64,000 nucleotides of DNA. Origin: Bacteroidales bacterium. Lineage in GTDB: Bacteria > Bacteroidota > Bacteroidia > Bacteroidales > UBA932. The notes under the pieces are model-generated. The model had not been told where the DNA came from. It made no database searches and saw nothing but the letters and a program-made list of their open reading frames with translations. Shown here piece after piece: positions 9,664 to 18,493 of this stretch (positions are counted from its first letter, which is position 1; every line of letters starts with the position of its first letter). The DNA lies in the NCBI GenBank assembly GCA_017617655.1, contig JAFZVU010000081.1, forward strand, positions 1 to 64,000, in the 5' to 3' direction. The position numbers and the translations under genes are program-made.

Positions 9664-12270
9664 TCATTTCTTGGCAATCGGGTATATATCGTCAACACCT
9701 GCCCCCACAATCTTGACATAGTACATGCCGCCTGGCATGCCGGACATATCGATCTGCAGCGGATTGAAAGGCCCTGCGTCTACAGCCTCAGACCAGACCT
9801 TCGCTCCTGCCTTGTTGGTAATTGTCACTTTTATATTATCATCCTTGTCGGGACGTATGTTCAGATTGTTTATTACAGGATTGGGATAGATGTCTACTGG
9901 CTGAGAGCCATCTCGTATCAGGACCTTGAAGGAGAACGAGCAGGAAGCCTTGCAGGCATCTGTGGCAGTAACAGTCGCGGTCGTGAGGCCATAGCCCAGC
10001 AAGGTGAGCGTCAATGTGTTGCCGGAGGCATTGAGGTGGGCCACACTCTGGTCGGACACGTTTACTTTATAGGAAAGCTTCTCACCGTCTTCGTCCTTTA
10101 TGAACTTGGCAAGGTCGAAGGTCTTGCTCTCTCCTGTGCTGGTGAAGCGCATGTCGGGCATTTCTGCTATGACGACGGGAGCGTGGTTCTCCAGTATCTC
10201 ATACTCTATGACATAATCGGTGGAATCCTGATAGCTGTCTTTGGCGACTATGTGGGCAGTGTACTTGCCAGCTGGGGCTGCATTGCCGGTAATGGCTGCC
10301 TGGACCGCCCCTGAAGAAACTTTATAGGTGAATGCATACGAACCGGGATCCACCGTTACCGTGAAATTATGTCCGTCGGGGTCGCTGACAGAATACTCTA
10401 CCGAAAGTTTCTCAAAAGGCTTGACGCGGTAATCCCCGGCATAGTCAGTCTTTATCACCGGAGGATTGTTCCTGCCGGTGTGTACGGAGCGGATCTGCGA
10501 GAGTGCTGAATAATTGCGCTGATAGTCGTATGCGACGACAGCCACATAGTATTGTGTGTCGAATTCGAGATCCTGCATGACAGTCACAAGAGTGTCTCCG
10601 ACAGCGCGTGTCTTCACTTCGACGTTCATACATGTGAAGACCGAGTCTGCGATGGCGCGCGGATCGACCTTCGCAAGCGCTGAGGAGTCCTTAGAAGCCA
10701 GCGCCAGATATCCGAATGCTTTCTTGTCGTCAGGATCTGGCGTTACAGACCAGGACATAGAAACCATATTTGTAGAAGCGGAGGCAGACAAATCTGAAAC
10801 AGCCTCGGGAGCTTCTTTACCGTCGAGGGTGAAGGAGCCCAGGGCGTCCACCATGGGGCCTATCATCTGGTTCTGACTGACTTTCCGAGGATTGGCCCCG
10901 CGCAGAAGGCGGTCCTTCAGCATTTCGTTCGTGAATCCGGGGCCGCCGTAATAGGAAACAATCAGCGCTGCAACGCCGGAAACATGAGGGCAGGCCATAG
11001 ACGTGCCCATCATGAATGAATATTTACTGTCGGCAACGGTACTGAAAATCTGGGTCGTACCGCTCCCGTCACCGCCTGGAGCACAGATGTCCACCCAGGG
11101 GCCATAATTCGAATAGCTCGTACGTGTGCACTGTGAAGTCGTAGCTCCGACTGCGATTACATTCTCGTACGCGGCCGGCCAGCCTATGGACCATGACTCG
11201 TTGCCCGCCGCGAAGATTACGACGCCACCCTTCATCGGACTGTCAGCACGCTGGTTGCCGTCCATGTCGCAGCCGGCATACTGGATGAAATAATCGATTG
11301 CAGGCCCCATGGCGCCTACATTGTCAGCCTTGGCTTCAGCCTCGGTGTTATATACCATGGCCCAGCTGTTCTGTGAAATCACTGCGCCGTGGTCGGCAGC
11401 CCAGGCCATAGCCGCGTAGGGGTTGCCGTCAATGTCTTTGAACTGACCTTCCAGCATGAAAGGACAGGCCAGGATCCGTACGCCGCCCTTGCCGTCTCTT
11501 CCTCCGGCTATACTGCTGATGCCTAATTCGTTGTTATTGACCGCAGCTATAACTCCTGACACATGCGTACCATGGTCGTCGGGGGGAATATTGTATCCTT
11601 CGAGGCCGTATATGAAACACTTGCTGCCGTTCTCGCCGCCGGGGATGCAGACAGCAGCCAGGTCGGGATGGTCGATCTGTATTCCAGTGTCCAGCACTCC
11701 CACTATCACATCAGATGAGCCGGCCGTGAAATTGTCCCACACCGGCACTACATTGATGTCGCTGCCGATCTTTACAGACGTACCCATCATACCTTCGCTG
11801 TCCAGGTCCCATTGCCTTGTGGCGAAAGGGTCGTTGAAATAAGACGTAGAACGGATCTTGCGCTCCGGACGGGAAGATATGATCCCGGGCACGGTCGAAA
11901 AGTCGTTGGCTGCTTTTGTAGCAGGGCGACCTTCAGGGGCGAAGGACAGCCTGTACCAGCAGTGCAGGCCGGCACGGCGGTGCCTGGGCTCCCACTCTCC
12001 GGCATCCGGGAAAAGGCGCTCATATTTCGTAACTCCAAGGCTTGCCAGCTCAGACACAAGCGCTGCGGCTTTGGTGTCCGGCGCCTCGCTGGCCATCCTG
12101 TCTGCAAGCTCTTCGTCCAGCTGTACTATCACAGAACCCGGGATGAACGCTGAAGAAGCTTCCCGCACGGAAGCGGTAGCCTTACTGCCGTCCGTAGCAG
12201 GCTCTATGTCGCGGCTGCATGCAAGAGGCAGCGCCAGGGCTAGCACAAGAAGAAGTATGTATTTCTTCAT
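9664..12270 (-). CDS. S8 (subtilisin-like) serine protease with T9SS C-terminal sorting domain
   Basis: This 868-residue protease is counted from the ATG that opens a normal signal peptide; an in-frame ATG ten codons upstream lies before it. Cys18 in LPLAC is near the predicted cleavage point. The N-terminal domain has the shared FPDAG then GLHCWY signature. The catalytic triad is Asp194 (GVLDTGIQ), His233 (DDHGTHVSG) and Ser424 (GTSMACPHVSG), with Asn in FAAGNE. The C-terminal half contains Ig/cadherin-like repeats (NNPPVI, NHAPVV) and a T9SS type-A domain from about IYPNPVINNLNI to the end. It is the first gene of the eight-gene minus-strand run and has its own -7-like box at 12298-12305. 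Confidence 0.92.
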   Translation of the reverse strand: MKKYILLLVLALALPLACSRDIEPATDGSKATASVREASSAFIPGSVIVQLDEELADRMASEAPDTKAAALVSELASLGVTKYERLFPDAGEWEPRHRRAGLHCWYRLSFAPEGRPATKAANDFSTVPGIISSRPERKIRSTSYFNDPFATRQWDLDSEGMMGTSVKIGSDINVVPVWDNFTAGSSDVIVGVLDTGIQIDHPDLAAVCIPGGENGSKCFIYGLEGYNIPPDDHGTHVSGVIAAVNNNELGISSIAGGRDGKGGVRILACPFMLEGQFKDIDGNPYAAMAWAADHGAVISQNSWAMVYNTEAEAKADNVGAMGPAIDYFIQYAGCDMDGNQRADSPMKGGVVIFAAGNESWSIGWPAAYENVIAVGATTSQCTRTSYSNYGPWVDICAPGGDGSGTTQIFSTVADSKYSFMMGTSMACPHVSGVAALIVSYYGGPGFTNEMLKDRLLRGANPRKVSQNQMIGPMVDALGSFTLDGKEAPEAVSDLSASASTNMVSMSWSVTPDPDDKKAFGYLALASKDSSALAKVDPRAIADSVFTCMNVEVKTRAVGDTLVTVMQDLEFDTQYYVAVVAYDYQRNYSALSQIRSVHTGRNNPPVIKTDYAGDYRVKPFEKLSVEYSVSDPDGHNFTVTVDPGSYAFTYKVSSGAVQAAITGNAAPAGKYTAHIVAKDSYQDSTDYVIEYEILENHAPVVIAEMPDMRFTSTGESKTFDLAKFIKDEDGEKLSYKVNVSDQSVAHLNASGNTLTLTLLGYGLTTATVTATDACKASCSFSFKVLIRDGSQPVDIYPNPVINNLNIRPDKDDNIKVTITNKAGAKVWSEAVDAGPFNPLQIDMSGMPGGMYYVKIVGAGVDDIYPIAKK

Positions 12271-12297
12271 ATTATAATTCGCAAAGCGGGTAGCTTG

Positions 12298-12305
12298 CAA
12301 AAATA
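12298..12305 (-). promoter_or_regulatory. Candidate -7 promoter box for the subtilase operon
   Basis: On the minus strand this reads TATTTTTG, matching the Bacteroidetes -7 consensus TAnnTTTG. It lies 27 nt from the chosen ATG of the first subtilase and just downstream of the terminator of the preceding operon. No clear TTTG -33 box is seen at the right spacing, so confidence is modest. Confidence 0.45.
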
Positions 12306-12310
12306 CAAAT

Positions 12311-12338
12311 AAAAACCCGCCCTTGAAAGGGGCGGGTT
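12311..12338 (-). terminator. Rho-independent terminator of the SusCD operon
   Basis: A 9-bp stem (12314-12322 paired with 12330-12338, AACCCGCCC with GGGCGGGTT) has a 7-nt loop. On the minus strand it is followed directly by a run of T. It ends the operon that finishes with the lipoprotein gene at 12370 and separates it from the downstream subtilase operon. Confidence 0.85.
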
Positions 12339-12369
12339 CTTAAAAACTGGTATTTTCACCAGCAGGACA

Positions 12370-13251
12370 CTACAGACCTAGCAGTTCAGACAAGTCAGGT
12401 CCGCCAGGGAGAGAAAGATAAGCGTAAGCTGTTACACCCCACCAGCTGAATCCACCGGTGCTAGGGTTATAGTTTACGATAGGATACCAGCAGAACTGGA
12501 GTACATTCTCCGCTACTATAGTGTTCTCAGCTGCGCTTTCAGCGTCACCGCGAGCAGTCGGGTGAAGCATGTGGCAGGTCATACCTGAGTAGGTGAAGCC
12601 CATATCGAGACGCTCAGCGTAGGTGATGATACCTTCCTCATCGATGTAGAACTCGAGGTAAGGAAGCTGGCTGACGAAAGTCATACCGGCTGCATCACAC
12701 TCATCCTTGGTCCAGGGCTCCATCAGACGATAAGTCTCTGATCCGTCGGGGGCCTTGAGAAGGACTTTCTCATAAGGACCGCCAACCCACCAGTCATCAT
12801 AGAACTGGCAGATACCAAGATTCTGCCATGCCTTCTTGCAAGAGATAGGCAATGCAGCGGGGAGGTATTCAGAGAGATTCTCGGTTGATGCGATACCAAC
12901 TGCGAATGAATATGTGCTGCTTGCATCGAGTGCATCGTATGAATACGCTACTTCAGCATTGGCAGTAGTTTCACCACTAGGGAATGTAATGGTAGAGTTT
13001 ACAAGTGAGAACAGACCTGTAGGATCGTCAAGGTAAAGATTGACAGTCAGGTCACCGTCAGCGCTGGTCCTTACAAACGGAACGAGGATGTTTGAACCAT
13101 CGACATCAAGGTTGCGAGGAGCAGTCAAGTCTGCAGTTACGAAAGGCTTGACAGCTTCCGGTTCAGCCGGAGTGTACTGGTAACCTTCGGTGCAGGCGAC
13201 CATTGCCAAAGCAACGACGAGAGCAGGGATTGCTTTAAATATCTTTTTCAT
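12370..13251 (-). CDS. Surface lipoprotein encoded with SusC/SusD
   Basis: This 293-residue protein has a lipoprotein signal (VACTEG, Cys20). The N-terminal half, about residues 35-130, looks like a beta-sandwich (LDVDGSNILVPFVRTSADGD through TYSFAVGIAS). The C-terminal half is rich in Trp and Tyr (WQNLGICQFYDDWWVGGPYE). It is the third gene of the SusC-SusD operon, the slot usually filled by surface ligand-binding lipoproteins such as SusE/F-like proteins. The ligand is unknown. No glycan-binding signature could be recognised and there is no glycoside hydrolase gene in this operon. Confidence 0.7.
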   Translation of the reverse strand: MKKIFKAIPALVVALAMVACTEGYQYTPAEPEAVKPFVTADLTAPRNLDVDGSNILVPFVRTSADGDLTVNLYLDDPTGLFSLVNSTITFPSGETTANAEVAYSYDALDASSTYSFAVGIASTENLSEYLPAALPISCKKAWQNLGICQFYDDWWVGGPYEKVLLKAPDGSETYRLMEPWTKDECDAAGMTFVSQLPYLEFYIDEEGIITYAERLDMGFTYSGMTCHMLHPTARGDAESAAENTIVAENVLQFCWYPIVNYNPSTGGFSWWGVTAYAYLSLPGGPDLSELLGL

Positions 13252-13271
13252 ATCACTACTAATTTTTAATC

Positions 13272-14978
13272 CTAGTAAGTTGTTGTGTCATTGGCAACCG
13301 ACTGAGTCGGATCCGGGTTGTTAGGAGTAGTCTTCACGCCTTCGATCTCAGTAACAACGTCATCTGCTTTGATGATGTAATCATTGTTCTCGATTTCGTC
13401 GGTCGGGATTACCAAAGTCCAGTACGGGCTAGCCTCTTCCATTTTGTACTTCATAGTATCGTGGATGACGTTAGAGCCCTTATACCAGGTAGTCATACCC
13501 GGACGGATACGTTTGGCATCAAAGAAACCTACACCCTCGCAGAGGAATTCAACCCTCTTCTGGAAAAGAACTTCCTCCTGGAAATTCTTCACGAAGCCCT
13601 GGTTGAAAGTAGATTTAGCCTTTGCGTATGAGTACTCAGGATCACGATAAGTCTGCATGAATGACTCGAGTTTAGCGATACCTGCATCTTCGCCCTGGCT
13701 CATACCGATAGCCTCAGCCTCGATGAGGTACATTTCCTCAACGCGCATCATAGGCCAGTCAACGGCGCCACCTACTGAGTAAGTAGTCCAGTCACCGCCT
13801 TTGCAACGGATCTTGATTGAGAAATAATCAGGAAGTTCGTCGAAAGGATAGTCAGCAAGGAAACCAGTCTGGTCAGCCCACTTGTAGTAAGAAGCAGGAT
13901 AAGTCTCGCGGTCGGGATCGATGAATGATTTCTTGCGGAAGTCGCTGCGGTTGATGCGGTCATAGATCCACTTGTGGAGAGAATACTTGGTCAGTGAATT
14001 GTAACCCCAGTCTGCCTCACCTGCGAGGAATCCGGTAGGGTTACAGAGGTTACCCATGTTGTTACCTGAAATTGAGTAGTACCACATCCATGAGTTGTTG
14101 CCGCTAGCATCGCAGAAAGCCTGGGTAGGACTGCTCCACTCAGCCTCGGTCAGAGGGGTCTTGCCAGATTTGTCGATAGCCTTGCGGGCAAATTCGGCAG
14201 CATGTGCATAATCCAGCATTGCCATGTACATCCTGGCCTTGAGACCATAGACAACGGCGAGGCCGGGATAACGTCCGGTAGGAGGATTGTAATCTGCAAG
14301 AAGTTCCTCAGCCTTGTCAAGGTCAGAGAGAACGAATTCAGCAAGTACATCCTTAGGAGCACGTGCGCTCTTGTAAGAAGGCTCTTCCTCGGCGCTTGAA
14401 ACTACGATAGGAACAGTAAGGCCTTCAACCTTTGAGTAGTCAGCATATTTGTTGACTGCAGGCATATACACGTTGTACATGTCGTGATACATGAGGGCCC
14501 TGTATGTGTAGGCGATTCCAAGGTATGCTTTCTGTTCTTCATTCAGCTCTTCAGCGCTTGCCAGAGGGCCGATGATGTCGTTACAGCTCTTGATGATCTT
14601 GTAGAAAGTCTTGAACGGAACAAGCTGACGGTTGTTGTCAGCGTTCATAACGTATCCGTATGCACCTACATAACCGCACCACCAGTCGTAACCGATAGTC
14701 TTGGAGTTGTTGACCAGGTCGTTGGTCATACGTGCGTAGGTAATAAGAAGTCCGGCGTATGAGATATCGTATTCCAGCTGGTTAGAGCTGCCGTAGAAGA
14801 AGTAAGGCTGATATGTCTGTGCAACCAGACCGTCTACGGAACCTTGCATAGCTGAAGGTGACTGTGCCAGCTGCTCAGATGTCGCTGATGCTTCCAGAGG
14901 GAATGTTTCCTGGATACAACTTGACAAAGAGAAAATAGCAGCAGATGCCAGAAGCAGAGATGTTATTATTTTTTTCAT
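13272..14978 (-). CDS. susD-like: SusD/RagB-family nutrient-binding outer-membrane lipoprotein
   Basis: This 568-residue lipoprotein (LSSC lipobox, Cys21) has the SusD/RagB layout: an N-terminal helical TPR scaffold with the phrase LGIAYTYRALMYHDMYN, then GLKARMYMAMLDYAHAAEFA, and a C-terminal region with VEEMYLIEAEA. SusD proteins cap the SusC channel and bind the ligand at the surface. The gene lies 20 nt downstream of susC. With only proteases nearby, the ligand may be peptides, as for RagB, rather than a glycan. That is inference. Confidence 0.92.
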   Translation of the reverse strand: MKKIITSLLLASAAIFSLSSCIQETFPLEASATSEQLAQSPSAMQGSVDGLVAQTYQPYFFYGSSNQLEYDISYAGLLITYARMTNDLVNNSKTIGYDWWCGYVGAYGYVMNADNNRQLVPFKTFYKIIKSCNDIIGPLASAEELNEEQKAYLGIAYTYRALMYHDMYNVYMPAVNKYADYSKVEGLTVPIVVSSAEEEPSYKSARAPKDVLAEFVLSDLDKAEELLADYNPPTGRYPGLAVVYGLKARMYMAMLDYAHAAEFARKAIDKSGKTPLTEAEWSSPTQAFCDASGNNSWMWYYSISGNNMGNLCNPTGFLAGEADWGYNSLTKYSLHKWIYDRINRSDFRKKSFIDPDRETYPASYYKWADQTGFLADYPFDELPDYFSIKIRCKGGDWTTYSVGGAVDWPMMRVEEMYLIEAEAIGMSQGEDAGIAKLESFMQTYRDPEYSYAKAKSTFNQGFVKNFQEEVLFQKRVEFLCEGVGFFDAKRIRPGMTTWYKGSNVIHDTMKYKMEEASPYWTLVIPTDEIENNDYIIKADDVVTEIEGVKTTPNNPDPTQSVANDTTTY

Positions 14979-14998
14979 ATAATATATCCTCCTGTCAT

Positions 14999-17900
14999 TT
15001 AGAATTTAAGAGTAATACCACCAGAAACGGTTCTCATAGGAGAATAGTTAGCTGCGCTGGTTGCAGAAGAGAAGCTCTGACGAGGGTCGAAACCCTTGCG
15101 TGCTGACCAGTAGTACAGGTTTTCTGCAGCTACATAGAATCTGATTGCAGCAATGTTGACCTTGGAAGTAAGCCTTTCCGGGAGGGTGTAACCGAGATTG
15201 ACGTTCTGCAGATTCAGATATGAAGCAGAAGTGAGGAATCTGGTAGATGTAGAGTTTGAGTTAGAGTCACCATACTGGAAGCGAGGAATATCTGAAGATT
15301 TGTTCTCCGGAGTCCAGGCGTTGAGCAGATCGACATGGAAGTTGTAACCGGTCTGGCTAGAGGTAGGTGAATACATGAACCTTGCATAGGTATTATCATA
15401 CTGCTTGCCACCAAGCTGATAAGTGAAGTTGATAGCGAAGTCGAAGCCGTATGCGCGGAGGGTGGTACCGAAACCGCCGTATACAGGAGCAAGAGTTGAC
15501 ACGTTGGTCAAGTACTTGGTTGCCTGTGAATATACATCGGTGGTCTCACGTTTGCCGGTGCGGTTGCCTTCCTCGTCGAGGACGTCCTTATACCAGAGAG
15601 ACTTACCGGTGTTCTGATCTACACCTGCGAACTCATAAGTATACCAGGTATACATTGAAGCACCTTCAGCAACGAAGAAGTTGCCGCTGGTGAAACCTTC
15701 GTACTCATTGCCCTGAGCATCGTAAACCTTAGAGTCTTTCACGTTGTCGGCGAGGTAAGTAACGGTGTTCTTCAGATAAGAAACGTTGAGGTTCAAATCC
15801 CACTGAACGTTGCGGCTGCGGACGAGGCCGAAGTTGAAGTCACCCTCGACACCCCAGTTGTCCATGTCACCGACGTTCTTCCAGATTGATGAATAACCCT
15901 GTGAGGGCGGTACGGGAGTCGGGAACAGCATGTCGGTGGTCTTGCGGTCGTAAACCTCGATGCCACCGGTGATGCGGTCGTTGAACATTCCGAATTCGAT
16001 ACCGGCGTTTATGTTGGTGTTGGTCTCCCAGGTGATGTCCGGGTTACCTTTTCTGCTGAACAGAGTTGAAACAGCGCCGTCAGAAGGAACGATGTCGAAG
16101 ATATCGGTGTAAAGGTAGCTGCTGATGTCGTCGTTACCCTGGCTACCGATAGAAGCCTTGAACTTGAGTTCGTTAAGCCAGTTTACATTGTACCACGGCT
16201 CCTTGCTCATGATCCATGCTGCAGATGCGCTCCAGAAGCTACCCCAGCGGTTCTCGGGGAGGAACTTAGAAGATGCATCCCTACGGAAAGAAGCAGAAAC
16301 GAAGTAGCGGTCAGCGTAGTCGTACTGGACGCGGCTGAAGTAACCTTCGTTGTTGTAGTGGGTCTGGTATGAAGTAGCACCCTGACCGTCAACTACTGCA
16401 CCGTCGAGCTCTTTGTTGTCCTGAGAGAACATGTGGTTCTTGTCAGCGCCCAACAGATAGTATTTTCTGCTGTAGTACTCATGTCCGAGCATCACTTCAA
16501 GAGTGTGGAGGTCGAAGTCATGAGTGTAGTTGAGGAGTTGCTGGGTGTTCCATGCGTATGAACGGGTGTGATACATGCTTACAGTACCTTCAGTAGTACG
16601 GAACTGGCCGTAGTACGGGTTGTAAACATAGTTGGTACGGCTTTCGTCCAGGTTTGCAGAAGCATTGACTGTCAGCACGAGACCTTTGAGGATCTCAGCG
16701 TCGATGTAACCCTGGGTTGAAAGGGCGTTACCTTCGTCGTTGTTGGTGTTGTAACGGAGGGCAAGCAGAGGGTTGGCATCGGTGATGAACGGACGTGAAG
16801 TGCCGGGGATACCACCAGTACCAAGGTTACCGTTACCATGGTCGAGAACGGCGATGCCGTTACCGTCGATATACTGGCTGCCGTTGGCATTTCTGATATA
16901 GAGAGGATAGATAGGAGCGATCTGAGAAGTATAAGCCCAGATGTTACCGGTAGATCCTTCAGAACCGTTGTTGCTCAGAGAGTTGCTCTCGAACTTGGTG
17001 TATGACATGTTGGCGCCGATCTTCAACCAGTCCTTAGCCTGGTAATCAGCTTTCAAACGAGCAGAAAGACGTTTGTAGTCAGACTTCTCGATGATACCCT
17101 GATTGTTGAGGTAGCTCAGTGATGAGTAGTATGTCATCCTGTTCTGAGCACCGGAAACTGTAAGAGTGTAATCCTGACGGAGACCCTGGCGATAAGCTTC
17201 CTTAGCCCAGTTGTCAGGCTTGATCATAAAATCACCCATTACATAGCCTTCCTTTGCAGCAGGATTGAACTTGCCGTTGCGGCCGATAGCGAACTGACCT
17301 TCAGGAATTGTGTAAGCCTGATAACCAAGTCCGCCGGCTGCTGCGTCGAACAAGCTTTCATTTGCGCGGATATAAGCTGCAGCATCTGTAAGGCCGAGGC
17401 CGTCAGCTGCGGTGTAGTAGTTATAGAGAGCTTTGTAGTGCTGCTCGTAGTAACCGCGGGGATCAGAGATAGTCTCATACTCCTGGAGAGCACGGGTGTT
17501 GACACCAACCTTTGCATCAAGAGTAACCATAGCCTGGCCGGGACGACCTTTCTTGGTTGTGATCATGATGACACCGTTGGCACCACGGGCACCGTACAGG
17601 GCGTTAGATGCAGCATCTTTAAGCACGGTCATAGACTCGATATCGCTGGGAGCGATATTGTTCAAGCTACCGTCATAAGGAACACCATCGACAACGATAA
17701 GGGGATCCTTACCGGCGTTGATAGAAGAAATACCGCGGACGCGGATAGTAGCAGATGCGTTAGGCGCACCGTTTGAAGATATGAGCTGCACACCAGCTAC
17801 CTGACCGGCGAGGGCGTCGGTTACGTTGGTAACCTGTGAGAGTGACAGCTTCTCATCGTCCAGCACTTTGGCAGAACCGGTGAAGGCCTCTCTTGTAGAC

Positions 17901-18235
17901 CTACCGAAAGCCACTACGATGGTTTCGTCCAGCATCTCGGTGTCAATTTCCAAGGTGACATCGATAACTGCACGACCCTGAACGGGAACCTCCTGAGTCT
18001 GGAAACCAAGGCAGGTCACAACGAGTGTGCCATTTGAAGGGACCAAAATCCTGTAGGCTCCGAGGTTGTCGGTTACAGAGTAGACTGTCGTGCTTCCCTT
18101 GAGCTGGACAGCTGCGCCTGTTACCGCTTCTCCTGCTTTGTCACGTACGGTACCGGATACCTGTACGTTCTGAGCGAGAAGAGTTGAGCCAATCAGCACA
18201 AACAATGCGCTGAGGAACAGTTTCGCTTTTTTCAT
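14999..18235 (-). CDS. susC-like: SusC/RagA-family TonB-dependent outer-membrane transporter
   Basis: The start codon chosen here gives about 1078 residues; an in-frame ATG two codons earlier (18241) is also possible. After the signal peptide comes a carboxypeptidase-regulatory-like domain (VSGTVRDKAGEAVTGAAVQL). The plug domain follows, with ETIVVAFGRSTREAF and the SusC signature DAASNALYGARGANGVIMIT, and then a long 22-strand barrel ending in a terminal Phe (GGITLKF). It imports large ligands together with the SusD partner encoded just downstream. It is divergent from the third subtilase across a 252-bp AT-rich gap. Confidence 0.95.
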   Translation of the reverse strand: MKKAKLFLSALFVLIGSTLLAQNVQVSGTVRDKAGEAVTGAAVQLKGSTTVYSVTDNLGAYRILVPSNGTLVVTCLGFQTQEVPVQGRAVIDVTLEIDTEMLDETIVVAFGRSTREAFTGSAKVLDDEKLSLSQVTNVTDALAGQVAGVQLISSNGAPNASATIRVRGISSINAGKDPLIVVDGVPYDGSLNNIAPSDIESMTVLKDAASNALYGARGANGVIMITTKKGRPGQAMVTLDAKVGVNTRALQEYETISDPRGYYEQHYKALYNYYTAADGLGLTDAAAYIRANESLFDAAAGGLGYQAYTIPEGQFAIGRNGKFNPAAKEGYVMGDFMIKPDNWAKEAYRQGLRQDYTLTVSGAQNRMTYYSSLSYLNNQGIIEKSDYKRLSARLKADYQAKDWLKIGANMSYTKFESNSLSNNGSEGSTGNIWAYTSQIAPIYPLYIRNANGSQYIDGNGIAVLDHGNGNLGTGGIPGTSRPFITDANPLLALRYNTNNDEGNALSTQGYIDAEILKGLVLTVNASANLDESRTNYVYNPYYGQFRTTEGTVSMYHTRSYAWNTQQLLNYTHDFDLHTLEVMLGHEYYSRKYYLLGADKNHMFSQDNKELDGAVVDGQGATSYQTHYNNEGYFSRVQYDYADRYFVSASFRRDASSKFLPENRWGSFWSASAAWIMSKEPWYNVNWLNELKFKASIGSQGNDDISSYLYTDIFDIVPSDGAVSTLFSRKGNPDITWETNTNINAGIEFGMFNDRITGGIEVYDRKTTDMLFPTPVPPSQGYSSIWKNVGDMDNWGVEGDFNFGLVRSRNVQWDLNLNVSYLKNTVTYLADNVKDSKVYDAQGNEYEGFTSGNFFVAEGASMYTWYTYEFAGVDQNTGKSLWYKDVLDEEGNRTGKRETTDVYSQATKYLTNVSTLAPVYGGFGTTLRAYGFDFAINFTYQLGGKQYDNTYARFMYSPTSSQTGYNFHVDLLNAWTPENKSSDIPRFQYGDSNSNSTSTRFLTSASYLNLQNVNLGYTLPERLTSKVNIAAIRFYVAAENLYYWSARKGFDPRQSFSSATSAANYSPMRTVSGGITLKF

Positions 18236-18241
18236 AAGCAT

Positions 18242-18493
18242 TTCTTTAGATTAAACATTAGATTATATAGAATTAACAATTTGACTCAATTTGAAAACAA
18301 TATTCCATCAAACAATAATTCGGCGCAATTTCGACATTTTTTTTCAGAAATCCAAATATGAAACAGGGGCTACGCATAACTAAATCGTTGTTTTTGAATT
18401 ATTTTCTTTAACATTTTGACATTTTTCATTAATACTGCTTTAAATTCTTAAGAATTTTTACTATATTTCTATGTTCGTTAAACACGTCGAAAA
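18242..18493. promoter_or_regulatory. AT-rich divergent intergenic region between susC and a subtilase gene
   Basis: These 252 bases separate oppositely oriented starts and must hold both promoters. The stretch is strongly AT-rich with T tracts. I could not assign a confident TAnnTTTG/TTTG pair for either direction. An 8-codon ATG reading frame (18471-18497) ends in TGA overlapping the TTG start of the subtilase. Confidence 0.4.
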
